From assembly GCA_002746935.1 (NCBI GenBank), contig PDRW01000023.1, forward strand, positions 50,141 to 114,140: a DNA stretch of 64,000 nt. Reading direction: 5' to 3'. The notes under the pieces were generated by a model. That model searched no databases. It was not told the origin of the DNA and worked only from the letters and a program-made list of their open reading frames with translations. The first letter of the stretch is position 1. Each line of letters starts with the position of its first letter. Below are positions 27,557-36,428 of the stretch, one piece after another. The translations under genes were made by a program, and so were the position numbers. This DNA is from Rhodobacterales bacterium (lineage in GTDB: Bacteria > Pseudomonadota > Alphaproteobacteria > Rhodobacterales > Rhodobacteraceae).

Positions 27557-28111
27557 ATGATCCGTGTTTCCCGCCTCATGGCCCTGCCGTTTGCCCTTGT
27601 TGCCGTGGCGCCCTGCTTTGCAGCGGAATATGAACGCAGTGGTGACTGGGTGTTTTATTCGAGCGCCTACGCGGCGGATGGCGACGTGACCTGGAGCGCC
27701 TGCATGGTCGAAACCAGGAGCCCGGATGGCACGGAGCTCATGCTTCGTCTCGAACTGGGAACGGGGGCATTGTCCGCCACCATGTCGCTGTCGAATGCGG
27801 AATGGAACCTTGGCCAGGATTCCCCGCCATTTGAGCTTCGCGCGGGGGCGGGCCGGTGGGTGTTGCAGGGGCAGGCGGAGGGACATGCACTGAACGTCGC
27901 CTGGGCGAGCGATCCCGCATTTGCGAATCTGCTCAACACTCTGGCCGCCGCCAATACGGCCGTTCTCACGACGGCCGATGGGCGCGATGTGGCGGAGTTC
28001 TCGCTGCGGGGGTCGAGCCAGGCGATCGGGGCGATGACGACCTGCGCCGAAACGCAGGCCAAGCAGGGTCTGGCTCAATTGCTGGCCGCGGCGGCGAACA
28101 AGGCAGAATAG
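27557..28111 (+). CDS. Secreted/periplasmic protein of unknown function
   Basis: 184 aa. ATG 27557 with a good CCGGAGG. A Sec signal peptide (MIRVSRLMALPFALVAVAPCFA, about 22 residues) is followed by a mature domain starting AEYERSGDWVFYSSAYAADG with one later Cys in MTTCAET. No family recognised; the short, single-domain exported type loosely recalls invasion-associated locus B-like proteins, but no motif proves this. A shared terminator lies between it and sdhB. Confidence 0.7.
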   Translation: MIRVSRLMALPFALVAVAPCFAAEYERSGDWVFYSSAYAADGDVTWSACMVETRSPDGTELMLRLELGTGALSATMSLSNAEWNLGQDSPPFELRAGAGRWVLQGQAEGHALNVAWASDPAFANLLNTLAAANTAVLTTADGRDVAEFSLRGSSQAIGAMTTCAETQAKQGLAQLLAAAANKAE

Positions 28112-28194
28112 CACCGGCTCCAGGCCGCCTTCCCAACCGTGCCGAGCGACCAGCCGTGCGACGGCCTGTGGTGCGGGCGGCCCTTTCTGACAGA

Positions 28195-28221
28195 AAAGCC
28201 CCGCGCAACCGGCGGGGCTTT
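28195..28221. terminator. Bidirectional rho-independent terminator
   Basis: Perfect 10-bp stem AAAGCCCCGC / GCGGGGCTTT around a seven-base loop, with T runs in both reading directions. It lies between the convergent periplasmic-protein gene (end 28111) and sdhB (end 28239) and can terminate both transcripts. Confidence 0.85.
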
Positions 28222-28238
28222 CGTTGTGAACCAACCGC

Positions 28239-29018
28239 TTACAGCGTCCGTGCGACCTGCATCTTCTTGATCTCGGCAATGGCCTTCGCCGGGTTCAGCC
28301 CTTTCGGGCAGGTCTGGGTGCAGTTCATGATCGTGTGGCAGCGGTAGAGCTTGAACGGGTCTTCAAGCTCGTCGAGCCGTTCGCCGGTGGCCTCGTCGCG
28401 CGAGTCGATGATCCAGCGGTAGGCATGGAGCAGCGCGGCCGGGCCGAGATAGCGGTCGGCGTTCCACCAGTAGCTCGGGCAGGAGGTCGAGCATGACGCG
28501 CACATCACGCATTCATAGAGACCGTCGAGCTTCCTGCGGTCTTCGATGGATTGCTTCCACTCCTGTTTCGGCTCCGGGGTCTCGGTGATCAGCCAGGGCT
28601 TGATCGAGGCGTGCTGGGCATACCAATGGGTGAGATCCGGCACCAGGTCTTTCACCACCGGCATATGCGGCAGCGGGTAGATCTTCACGTCGCCCTTGAT
28701 CTCGTCGAGACCGTAGATGCAGGCGAGGTGGTTCTGGCCGTCGATATTCATCGCGCAGGAGCCACAGATGCCTTCGCGGCAGGAGCGGCGGAAGGTGAGC
28801 GTGGGGTCGATCTCGTTCTTGATCTTGATCAGCGCGTCGAGAACCATGGGCCCGCAGCTGTCCATGTCGAGGAAATAGGTATCGACCCGGGGGTTGTCGC
28901 CGCTGTCCGGGTCATAGCGGTAGATCATGAACTTGCGCAGATTGGTGGCGCCAGCGGGTTTCGGCCAGGTCTTGCCGGTGCGGATACGCGAGTTCTTCGG
29001 AAGGGTCAGTTGAACCAT
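28239..29018 (-). CDS. sdhB: Succinate dehydrogenase iron-sulfur subunit
   Basis: 259 aa. The 2Fe-2S domain has [15 protein letters not shown]. The C-terminal domain has the 4Fe-4S/3Fe-4S motifs [12 protein letters not shown] and [11 protein letters not shown]. It transfers electrons from SdhA flavin to membrane quinone in complex II. In this locus it is the last gene and is separated from sdhA by an unrelated gene. Confidence 0.95.
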   Translation of the reverse strand: MVQLTLPKNSRIRTGKTWPKPAGATNLRKFMIYRYDPDSGDNPRVDTYFLDMDSCGPMVLDALIKIKNEIDPTLTFRRSCREGICGSCAMNIDGQNHLACIYGLDEIKGDVKIYPLPHMPVVKDLVPDLTHWYAQHASIKPWLITETPEPKQEWKQSIEDRRKLDGLYECVMCASCSTSCPSYWWNADRYLGPAALLHAYRWIIDSRDEATGERLDELEDPFKLYRCHTIMNCTQTCPKGLNPAKAIAEIKKMQVARTL

Positions 29019-29067
29019 GTCGCTACCTTTCGGGTCGATGCCGGGGCCTCAGGCCCGCGGCCTGTTC

Positions 29068-29916
29068 TCATCTCTGCTCGCCGTGGGGCTCGGCCCCGGC
29101 AAGGCTTGGCGCGAACAGCGCCTGGTTTCGGGTTACAAGCTGCATGACCTTCATCCGGGGGGCCGGGGCGAGGCCGATCCGGTTGATCTGCCGCATGAAT
29201 TCCAGAGAGCCCGGGTTGAGGCTCTGGTTTGGTTTATACGTAAGCGGGGCGAGGGCCGCGATTTCCTCCGGTGTGAGCCCGGCCCAAGACAGAAGCTGCT
29301 GGCCGGGGCGCATCTGGTCGGGCTCGTCTTCGAGCGCGAAGAAGGCCACATTGGCCTCTCCCACCGCCGCGACGGCACGGGCGCGCATCTCGTCCCAGGT
29401 GCCGCAACCGGCGGTCTCGGCCTCGAATGCCTCGCGGGCGCGGGGGTAGCCGTCGGTCTTGACCGCCTGATTGTAGACGCTCTTCTTCCAGGCCGCCATG
29501 TCGCGGGTGTAGAAGGCGAAACGCGGGGCGAAGGGGGCGAGATGTTCGCTGAGCAGGCTGAGGATGGCGCCGATATGCGGGTAGAGTCGCAGTTCGCCGC
29601 CATTGCCCGGCATCGCGCCGGGGAGGTTCTCGTGGCTGACGAGGATCGGCGCCTCGCCGGTGGCAAGCAGCTCGTCGCACAGGCGCCGGATCGCCCCCGC
29701 GAGCGCCTCACGCGTGGCGTCGGAGGGCGCAAGGCTGTAGTCGATCGCGGCCCGGGCCGTGGCGCGCAGCGGCGTGTCCGGCGCAGGGGTGCGCAGGGTG
29801 AGCCTGCCGGCCAGCCGCGCCGCGTTGCGGTTCATGAGGTGGTGCAGAGCGGTCGAGGCCGTCTTCTGCACCCCCAGATGCACCGTCAGCGCGGGCGTTA
29901 TGTGGCCGGCCGCCAT
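29068..29916 (-). CDS. Sulfotransferase-fold protein inserted between sdhA and sdhB
   Basis: 282 aa. The opening LTVHLGVQKTASTALHHLM resembles the P-loop-like 5'-phosphosulfate-binding motif of PAPS-dependent sulfotransferases (HxGxxKTGST type). The rest (for example FAFYTRDMAAWKKSVYNQAV) agrees with that superfamily. The start is 4 bp past the sdhA stop and the stop is 49 bp before sdhB, so it must be co-transcribed with complex II genes. It has no known role in succinate oxidation; target and activity are unknown. Confidence 0.7.
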   Translation of the reverse strand: MAAGHITPALTVHLGVQKTASTALHHLMNRNAARLAGRLTLRTPAPDTPLRATARAAIDYSLAPSDATREALAGAIRRLCDELLATGEAPILVSHENLPGAMPGNGGELRLYPHIGAILSLLSEHLAPFAPRFAFYTRDMAAWKKSVYNQAVKTDGYPRAREAFEAETAGCGTWDEMRARAVAAVGEANVAFFALEDEPDQMRPGQQLLSWAGLTPEEIAALAPLTYKPNQSLNPGSLEFMRQINRIGLAPAPRMKVMQLVTRNQALFAPSLAGAEPHGEQR

Positions 29917-29920
29917 CGGC

Positions 29921-31726
29921 TCAGAAGGTCCGCGCTTTTGGCGCGATCTTCGCCAGTTCGATACCGCCTTCGGCTTCGGTCGTCAGCGGGTCGAGCACCA
30001 CCGGACGGTAGCTCAGCGTCACCTTGTTGCCGTCTACATGGGCGATGGTGTGCTTGCGCCAGTTCACATCGTCGCGCTCGCTGTAATCCTCATGCGCATG
30101 GGCCCCACGGCTCTCGTGGCGCGCCTCGGCCCCGGTGATGGTGGCCATGGCGTTGGGCATCAGGTTGGTGAGCTCCAGCGTTTCCATCAGATCGCTGTTC
30201 CAGATCAGCGACCGGTCGGTGACATGCAGATCGTCGAGCTTGGCGGCGATGGCGGTCATGTTTTTGACCCCTTCGGCAAGCGTCTCCGAGGTGCGGAACA
30301 CCGCGGCGTCGGTTTGCATGGTGCGCTGCATCTCGAGCCGCAGATCCGCGGTGGCGATGCCGCCGGAGGCGTGGCGCAAGCCATCGAACCGGTCGAAGGC
30401 CTTGTCGATGCTGGCCTTGTTGGGCTCCGGGTTGGCGCTGCCCGGGGTCAGGATCTGACCGGCGCGGATTGCCGCGGCGCGGCCGAAGACCACGAGGTCG
30501 ATCAGCGAATTGGAGCCGAGACGGTTGGCGCCGTGGACACTGGCACAACCGGCCTCGCCGACGGCCATCAGCCCCGGAACCACCGCATTCGGGTCATGCG
30601 CCGTCGGGTTCAGCGCCTCGCCCCAATAGTTGGTCGGGATGCCGCCCATGTTGTAGTGCACCGTCGGCAGCACCGGGATCGGCTCCTTGGTGACATCGAC
30701 CCCGGCGAAGATCTTGGCGCTCTCGGAGATCCCGGGCAGACGCTCGGCGAGCGCTTCGGCCGGCAGGTGCGAGAGGTTGAGATGGATGTGATCGCCATGT
30801 TCACCGACCCCGCGGCCTTCGCGGATTTCCATCGTCATCGAGCGCGAAACATAGTCGCGCGGGGCGAGGTCCTTGTAGTTGGGCGCATAGCGCTCCATGA
30901 AGCGCTCGCCTTCGGAGTTGGTCAGATAGCCGCCTTCGCCGCGGGCGCCCTCGGTGATCAGACAGCCCGAGCCGTAGATCCCGGTCGGGTGGAACTGGAC
31001 GAATTCCATGTCCTGCAACGCCAGCCCCGCCCGCGCCACCATGCCGCCGCCGTCGCCGGTGCAGGTATGCGCCGAAGTGGCGGAGAAATAGGCCCGGCCG
31101 TAGCCGCCGGTGGCGAGCACCACCATCTTGGCGGAGAACACGTGGAAAGTGCCGTCGTCGAGCTTCCAGCAGAGCACACCCTGGACGACGCCGTCTTCCG
31201 ACAGGATCAGGTCGATGGCGAAATATTCGACATAGAACTCGGCGTTGTTCTTCAGCGACTGGCCGTAGAGCGTGTGCAGGATGGCGTGGCCGGTGCGGTC
31301 GGCGGCGGCACAGGTGCGCTGCACCGGGGGACCATCGCCGAACTCGGTGGTGTGGCCGCCGAAGGGGCGCTGATAGATCTTGCCTTCCTCGGTGCGCGAG
31401 AACGGCACGCCGTAATGCTCGAGCTCATAGACCGCGGCCGGGGCGGAGCGGGCGAGATATTCCATCGCATCGGTATCGCCGAGCCAGTCCGAGCCCTTCA
31501 CGGTGTCGTACATGTGCCATTGCCAACTGTCGGGCCCCATGTTGGACAGCGACGCGGCGATGCCGCCCTGGGCGGCGACGGTGTGCGAGCGGGTGGGGAA
31601 GACCTTGGTCACGCAGGCGGTGCGCAGGCCCTGTTCGGCCATGCCGAGGGTGGCGCGCAGACCGGCGCCCCCGGCCCCGACCACGACAACGTCATATTCG
31701 TGGGTTTGGTATTCGTAGGAAGCCAT
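29921..31726 (-). CDS. sdhA: Succinate dehydrogenase flavoprotein subunit
   Basis: 601 aa. FAD-binding Rossmann start [15 protein letters not shown], covalent-FAD histidine in [11 protein letters not shown], and the active-site HPTGI and RGEGG segments. It oxidises succinate to fumarate. It follows sdhD by 9 bp and is followed by the sulfotransferase-like gene. Confidence 0.96.
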   Translation of the reverse strand: MASYEYQTHEYDVVVVGAGGAGLRATLGMAEQGLRTACVTKVFPTRSHTVAAQGGIAASLSNMGPDSWQWHMYDTVKGSDWLGDTDAMEYLARSAPAAVYELEHYGVPFSRTEEGKIYQRPFGGHTTEFGDGPPVQRTCAAADRTGHAILHTLYGQSLKNNAEFYVEYFAIDLILSEDGVVQGVLCWKLDDGTFHVFSAKMVVLATGGYGRAYFSATSAHTCTGDGGGMVARAGLALQDMEFVQFHPTGIYGSGCLITEGARGEGGYLTNSEGERFMERYAPNYKDLAPRDYVSRSMTMEIREGRGVGEHGDHIHLNLSHLPAEALAERLPGISESAKIFAGVDVTKEPIPVLPTVHYNMGGIPTNYWGEALNPTAHDPNAVVPGLMAVGEAGCASVHGANRLGSNSLIDLVVFGRAAAIRAGQILTPGSANPEPNKASIDKAFDRFDGLRHASGGIATADLRLEMQRTMQTDAAVFRTSETLAEGVKNMTAIAAKLDDLHVTDRSLIWNSDLMETLELTNLMPNAMATITGAEARHESRGAHAHEDYSERDDVNWRKHTIAHVDGNKVTLSYRPVVLDPLTTEAEGGIELAKIAPKARTF

Positions 31727-31735
31727 TGTCGTACC

Positions 31736-32113
31736 TCAGCCGGTGAAGGCGATTTTCAGGATGGCGAACGCGCCGGTCAGGGCGAAGAGCGAGGAGAGCA
31801 GGCGCATGGTGATGATCAGCACGATCTCCCAGCGGCCATGGACATAATCCTCGATCACCACCTGGATGCCCTGGAAGAAGTGCAGAAAAGCGGTCAGGAA
31901 GAACGCCACGCCGACGATCGCGTTGACCGGATGGGAATAGGCCGCACGGACCTCCTCGTAGCTGGAACCGAGGTTGTAGGCGAGCGGGAAGACGAACAGC
32001 GGCACAAGTACCGCGAGGGCGACGGAGGTGATCCGCTGTTCCCAGAAATGGGAGGTGCCGGATTTGCCCGAGCCGAGGCCGAGGGCGCGCTTGCGGTCGG
32101 TGAGGTAACGCAT
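31736..32113 (-). CDS. sdhD: Succinate dehydrogenase membrane anchor subunit
   Basis: 125 aa from the ATG complementary to 32111-32113 (MRYLTDRKRALG). Three transmembrane helices; SGTSHFWEQRITSVAL and LHFFQGIQVVIEDYVHG are family features, the latter carrying the likely haem/quinone-site residues. Partner of SdhC in complex II. Confidence 0.92.
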   Translation of the reverse strand: MRYLTDRKRALGLGSGKSGTSHFWEQRITSVALAVLVPLFVFPLAYNLGSSYEEVRAAYSHPVNAIVGVAFFLTAFLHFFQGIQVVIEDYVHGRWEIVLIITMRLLSSLFALTGAFAILKIAFTG

Positions 32114-32121
32114 GTTTGCTC

Positions 32122-32514
32122 CTACCAGACAATGGCGACGATGAGGGTGGCGAGGGTGAGCGTGCCGGCGGCGGCAATGGTGACCTTGGCCGAACGTGCA
32201 ACGCGTTTCTTGCCGAACCAGGCGCCGGTATCCCAGATCAGATGCCGGATGCCGTTGAAGTAATGCAGCCACAGTGCGGCGGTGGCGCCGAGCAGCACCA
32301 GCCAGCCGAGCCAGGAGGTCAGCAGCCAGTCGAGCGCGTTGAACACCGGTTCGGACCAGGCCGCGCCGAGGAACCAGAGCGCGAGAAGCATGACCACGCC
32401 GCCGACCGCGGCACCGGTCGCGCGGTGCAGGATCGAAACGATTGCGTTGAGCGGAAGCTTGTAGATATCGAGGTGCGGCGAAAGCGGGCGGTTGCCCCGT
32501 TCCACGTCGGCCAT
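32122..32514 (-). CDS. sdhC: Succinate dehydrogenase cytochrome b556 subunit
   Basis: 130 aa from the ATG complementary to 32512-32514. Conserved N-terminus NRPLSPHLDIYKL and SILHRATG (quinone-site Ser/Arg), three helices, and the haem-ligand region LHYFNGIRHLIWD. First gene of the sdhCDA-x-B operon; the 339-bp upstream region is its promoter region. Confidence 0.94.
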   Translation of the reverse strand: MADVERGNRPLSPHLDIYKLPLNAIVSILHRATGAAVGGVVMLLALWFLGAAWSEPVFNALDWLLTSWLGWLVLLGATAALWLHYFNGIRHLIWDTGAWFGKKRVARSAKVTIAAAGTLTLATLIVAIVW

Positions 32515-32853
32515 GACATGCCCTTTCGATCTATTGGCGGTTCTGCATATGCATACTGCATTCGGCGGCTGTGTCACGGGGTTCATGCGCGAAAACGCCG
32601 CTTGGGAGCGCAAACATATCAGAAAAGGTTCGAATGTGATCACACCGGCGCCGGGGGTGCGGCCCCTTGAAAAGCCGAGTATTTTTGTCGGGGAGACAGT
32701 CCGGCGAGGTCTCCGGCATAGGCCGGGCAGGGGGTGATTCCGGGCGTCGCCGGCGCGCAAGACGTCCACGCCCGGCGCCGCTCTGGCCGGCCTGGCGAGG
32801 TGCCGGCCGCGCGGGTGCAAACGGCTCCGCGCCCCGGCCGGTTCAGACAACGC
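32515..32853. other. Intergenic region mch-sdhC (339 bp)
   Basis: Upstream of sdhC and downstream of the mch stop, both on the minus strand. The half adjacent to sdhC is comparatively AT-rich and should hold the sdh promoter; the other half is very GC-rich. No gene or clear terminator seen. Confidence 0.5.
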
Positions 32854-33888
32854 TTACAGCGGCATGAGCGCCCAATAGTCCAGATCGAGCAGCACCTCGG
32901 GCAGATACCGGCCGTCCTCCCCCTTCAGCGCGAACTCCGGCGCGCCGTGGCGGGTGGCGATCAGCCTGAGCCGCACCGCACCGACGCCGGGGGCGGTGGT
33001 CGCGGCCTTGTCGAGCACTTCCGACCAGGCCCGCAGCGTGTCGCCCGAGAAACAGGGGTTGGCGTGGGCACCGGCGTTGAGCCCGGCGATCATCTGCGCA
33101 TTGGCCAGCCCGTTGAAGCTCAGCGCCCGCGCCATCGAGATCACATGGCCGCCATAGATCAGCCGCTTGCCGTCTTCGCGGTTGGTGGCGTCGAAATGCA
33201 CCTTGGCGGTGTTCTGCCACAGCCGCGTCGCCAGCATGTGTTCGGCTTCCTCGATGGTCACCCCGTCCACATGGTCGATCTTCTCGCCGATCTCGTAATC
33301 GCCAAACCGGTGCGGCTCACCGGCGAGGGTGAAGTCATATTGCGTGAAGTCGAGCCCCTCCGGCACCACCAGATCTTCTGCCGCCAAAGCCGGTTTCAGC
33401 TCGGGGACCACGGTTTCGGGCGCCGGCGCCGAGAGGTTGCGCTTGCGCACCATCACCCAGCGCACATAGTCGAGCACCGCCTCGCCCCGCTGGTTGGTCC
33501 CGGTGGTGCGCACCCAGACCACGCCGGACTTGCCGTTGGAATTCTGCTTCAGCCCGATCACCTCGCTTTCGGCGCTGAGCGTGTCGCCCGGGTAGACCGG
33601 CTTCAGCCAGCGCCCCTCGGCATAGCCCAGATTGGCGACCGCGTTGAGCGAGATGTCGGGCACGGTCTTGCCAAAGACGAGATGGAAGGCCGCAAGATCG
33701 TCGATCGGGGCGGCGGGCAGACCGCTCGCCCGGGCAAACTCGTCCGACGAATACAGCGCGTGGCGGGAAGGGTAGAGCGCATGGTAAAGCGCGCGTTCGC
33801 CGCCCGAAACCGTGCGCGGCACCGCATGGGCGATCATCTCACCGACGCGGTAATCCTCGAAGAACCGTCCCGTGTTTGTCTTGGTCAT
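32854..33888 (-). CDS. mch: Mesaconyl-CoA hydratase (tandem MaoC-type hot-dog)
   Basis: 344 aa from the ATG complementary to 33886-33888 (MTKTNTGRFFEDYRVGEMI); the frame is open further upstream but that part overlaps the NnrU-like gene. Two MaoC-like hot-dog domains, the length and organisation of mesaconyl-CoA hydratase, which interconverts mesaconyl-C1-CoA and beta-methylmalyl-CoA in the ethylmalonyl-CoA pathway of acetate assimilation. Features: FEDYRVGEMIAHAVPRTV and DYEIGEKIDHVDGVTIEEAE at the domain starts. The nearby malyl-CoA lyase/thioesterase-type gene and the adjacent sdh operon match the gene neighbourhood I recall from Rhodobacter sphaeroides. Confidence 0.85.
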   Translation of the reverse strand: MTKTNTGRFFEDYRVGEMIAHAVPRTVSGGERALYHALYPSRHALYSSDEFARASGLPAAPIDDLAAFHLVFGKTVPDISLNAVANLGYAEGRWLKPVYPGDTLSAESEVIGLKQNSNGKSGVVWVRTTGTNQRGEAVLDYVRWVMVRKRNLSAPAPETVVPELKPALAAEDLVVPEGLDFTQYDFTLAGEPHRFGDYEIGEKIDHVDGVTIEEAEHMLATRLWQNTAKVHFDATNREDGKRLIYGGHVISMARALSFNGLANAQMIAGLNAGAHANPCFSGDTLRAWSEVLDKAATTAPGVGAVRLRLIATRHGAPEFALKGEDGRYLPEVLLDLDYWALMPL

Positions 33889-33935
33889 TGGCGTCTCCTG
33901 TCTTTGGGTCTGGGGCGGCTGGCGGATGAGCCCGT

Positions 33936-34481
33936 TCAGCCGAAGGGCGGGTAGCCGAACCAATCGTGGGCATAGGTTATCGCCGCATAGGCGATGCCCG
34001 CCGCAACCGCTGTCAGCGCCTCCTTGTGCAGCGCGAAGCCGCCGCCGGGGCGGGTCCAGACGGTCTGGCGGTTGATCAGCACCACCTCGGCCAGGGCCCA
34101 GAAAAGCAGCCCGCCGAACAGCACGAAGCTTTCGGTGGTACCGTTGACCAGCAAATGCGCCACCGCCCAGAGTATCACCGCAGAAAGCTGCGGATGCCGG
34201 AGCCAGGCGGTGACCCGGGTTTGCGCCACCGAGGCGGCGAAGAGATAGACCGCCGCGAGCGTCAGCAGGTTGTTGATGCCCACCAGAGCGGGGGAGCGGC
34301 CCCAGAAGAATTCGCCATCGGCGGCACGGAAGCCGATCACCATCAGCACGAGCGCCACCAGCACCCCGAGCGCCACCAGCCCCCGGGCCGTCTCCCCGAG
34401 CGCCGCGCGGCGTGCGGGGAAGAGGCGTTTGAACAGATGCGCAAACGCCCAGAGCCCCACGCCCAGAACCAGCCATGTCAT
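33936..34481 (-). CDS. NnrU family integral membrane protein
   Basis: 181 aa from the ATG at 34481 (MTWLVLGVGLWAFAHLFKRL). Five to six hydrophobic segments; LRHPQLSAVILWAVAHLLVNG is the family's central conserved block (NnrU/MddA/isoprenylcysteine methyltransferase-like fold). NnrU itself is linked to nitrite/nitric oxide respiration, but many members are uncharacterised and the role here is unknown. It lies between mch and the CoA ester lyase on the same strand. Confidence 0.8.
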   Translation of the reverse strand: MTWLVLGVGLWAFAHLFKRLFPARRAALGETARGLVALGVLVALVLMVIGFRAADGEFFWGRSPALVGINNLLTLAAVYLFAASVAQTRVTAWLRHPQLSAVILWAVAHLLVNGTTESFVLFGGLLFWALAEVVLINRQTVWTRPGGGFALHKEALTAVAAGIAYAAITYAHDWFGYPPFG

Positions 34482-34551
34482 CGGCGGACTCCTCTTGTCG
34501 TTTCCACCGAACCTCATGCGCTTTTGCGCCCTCGGTCCTATGCGGTTGCGC

Positions 34552-35406
34552 TCACCCCTCCAGTGCGGCGATCGCCTCGGCCTTGGCGAGCAGCGCGCCT
34601 GCCGTGGCCACATGGAGGTTTTCGACGATCTTGCCATCGACCACCGCCACGCCCTTGCCTTCGGCCTTCGCCGCCTCGAAGGCCTCGATCTGCCGCCGCG
34701 CCAGCGCCAGTGCCTCTTCCGTTGGCGAGAACACCTCGTTGGCGATCGCCAGCTGCGCCGGGTGGATCAGGGTCTTGCCGTCGAAACCGAGACGGCGGCC
34801 CTGTTCGCATTCGCGCCGGAGCCCGTCTTCGTCCTTGAAGGCGTTGTAGACCCCGTCGACGATCGGAATGCCATCGGCCCGCGCGGCGAGCAGCGCCAGT
34901 TGCAAGGACGTCATGATCTCGGCGCGGTCCGGGCCGGGGGTGGCGTCAAGCTCCTTCACCAGATCGTTGGTGCCCATGACGATCCCGGCCAGCCGCGGAT
35001 GGGCGGCAATCTCGCGGGCGTTCAGCACCCCGGCGGCGGTCTCCATCATCGCCCAGATCGGCAGGCCGGGCACGAGGCCGGTGAGGATCTCGACATCACG
35101 CGCGGCGCTGACCTTGGGCAGCAGGATGCCCTCGCAATCGACCCCGCGGAAGGCCGCAATGTCGTCCATGCCCCATTCGGTGTCGAACCCGTTGACCCGC
35201 ACCAGCCGCGCCCTTTTGCCGTAGCCGCCCTTCTCAAGCTCGGCACGCAGAAGCGCGCGGGCCTCGGCCTTGGCACCGGGGGCGACGGCATCTTCAAGGT
35301 CGAAGATGATCGCGTCGGCGGCAAGCCCGCGCGCCTTGTCCAGCGCGCGGGCGTTGGAGCCGGGAATGTAGAGCACGGACCGGAAGGGGCGCATCGACTG
35401 GGTCAT
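34552..35406 (-). CDS. mcl2: HpcH/HpaI-type CoA ester lyase, (3S)-malyl-CoA thioesterase-like
   Basis: 284 aa from the ATG at 35406 (MTQSMRPFRSVLYIPGSN). TIM-barrel citrate-lyase-beta family: IFDLEDAVAPGAKAEAR (metal/CoA loop), IWAMMETAAGVLNA (catalytic Glu and metal ligand), GFDGKTLIHPAQL. Length and position beside mch fit Mcl2, the malyl-CoA thioesterase of the ethylmalonyl-CoA pathway, better than the ~318-aa lyase Mcl1. A citrate lyase beta-like activity cannot be excluded from sequence alone. Confidence 0.8.
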   Translation of the reverse strand: MTQSMRPFRSVLYIPGSNARALDKARGLAADAIIFDLEDAVAPGAKAEARALLRAELEKGGYGKRARLVRVNGFDTEWGMDDIAAFRGVDCEGILLPKVSAARDVEILTGLVPGLPIWAMMETAAGVLNAREIAAHPRLAGIVMGTNDLVKELDATPGPDRAEIMTSLQLALLAARADGIPIVDGVYNAFKDEDGLRRECEQGRRLGFDGKTLIHPAQLAIANEVFSPTEEALALARRQIEAFEAAKAEGKGVAVVDGKIVENLHVATAGALLAKAEAIAALEG

Positions 35407-36214
35407 GATTCTCTCCGTTGCAGGTTTGGCGTGGCAATTTTGTTGCGCAAGCGAACATGGAGGCGCACGAATGCGCAAGCAGAAAATGCCGCGCCGCAGC
35501 AGAAACCTGAAAATCGCCCGGAATATCGCCCGGAATGCTGCGAAAGCGCCCCGATGAGGCTGGCGGCATCAGGGGATTGTGGTTGCCTGAGCGTCCGGCG
35601 CGGGCGTGCAAGCGCTCTGGCAGGCTTTTCCGGCTTTTGCCGGGCTGACATGAGGCCAGCCGGTCGGTTCCGTTATACTCATGTCTGCCGCGCCGAAAGG
35701 TCGGGCGTTCGGGACTCGGCCTGAAAAGGAATTGAAACCGGGTTGGCGGTTTTCGGAATGGGGTTCAATAATTATACAAGCTTTACCTGTTTGTTCGGAC
35801 CGCATGGCGCCGAACTCGAGTTGCCGCAACGGCGTGAAGGCGTTTGAGCGTCTGTGCCGCTCTGGTCAGTCCCTCGCGCGGCGGCATGGCGCGGTTCCGA
35901 CCCGGGGGCTGCGGGTAACAGACTGATTTAGCTTGAATAAACGAAATTTCGGCCTGCCAGGCCGCACCAAATCGGGCCTTCCCCGGAAGAGGGCGGATTG
36001 CCCCTGGCCAGGCTGCGCGGGGGCCGAATGGCTGGTTTGGGTTATACTGCGCGCGCCTGAGTCTTGTATTCATCTGCGACCGGATGCCGCGGCGGCCGGG
36101 GGCAAACCGGCGCCGGCTTTCGGGCCGGTGTCCTGCTGGCCCGGAAACCTGCAACAGCTGCACCGGCGCGGGGCGGGTGGCCGCAAGCCCCGGGGGGCTG
36201 CGATATCTGCCGGT

Positions 36215-36255
36215 TTGTAGCCAAAAACCCCCAAAGACACATCATTTGACCATAT
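36215..36255. promoter_or_regulatory. Two-part motif shared with the ccoG upstream region
   Basis: TTGTAGCCAAAA (36215-36226), 18 bases, TTTGACCATAT (36245-36255), about 175 bp before the first island gene. The same two words lie upstream of ccoG with a 20-base gap. Confidence 0.5.
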
Positions 36256-36288
36256 TGTCGCCTCTTTACGATTCGTTAACTGTCGTGT

Positions 36289-36310
36289 GTGCGGCGCATT
36301 TTGTCCGCAC
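36289..36310. promoter_or_regulatory. Inverted repeat upstream of the GTPase island
   Basis: GTGCGG (36289-36294) and CCGCAC (36305-36310) separated by ten bases, 119-140 bp before the first start codon. Candidate operator or 5'-leader hairpin; no consensus matched. Confidence 0.3.
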
Positions 36311-36428
36311 CGGTTCGTGTCTTTGAGAGGCATGGCCCCCGGAGGCGTGGTTTTCGTAGCCGGCAGATGGGCGGTCAACGGATTTGTGTGGAGGCTTCGG
36401 CATCGAAGAAGCCGGTAGAGAGGCTCAT

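Larger units (their letters stand above)
35407..36428. other. Gene-free stretch (1.02 kb) before the GTPase island
   Basis: No supported gene on either strand: open frames are short, in conflicting frames and without recognisable motifs. Contents: an AT-rich patch at about 35765-35790, a 13-bp near-palindrome GGCCTGCCAGGCC at 35951-35963, the two-part motif shared with the ccoG promoter region (36215-36255), and a GTGCGG/CCGCAC dyad (36289-36310). It forms the divergent promoter region between mcl2 and the island; an unrecognised small RNA cannot be excluded. Confidence 0.5.

Noticed and set aside
29759-32263. 834-codon plus-strand frame opposite sdhA/sdhD
   Set aside because: Composition is that of an antisense shadow; sdhA and sdhD are unmistakable on the minus strand.
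32854-34476. Fusion of mch with an N-terminal extension (540-codon frame)
   Set aside because: The first ~195 codons overlap the NnrU-like gene in another frame and have shadow-like composition; the MTKTNTGRFF start gives the normal family length.
35407-36428. Short open frames in the 1-kb gap before the island
   Set aside because: All are under about 130 codons, overlap each other on both strands, lack Shine-Dalgarno sequences and have biased composition.
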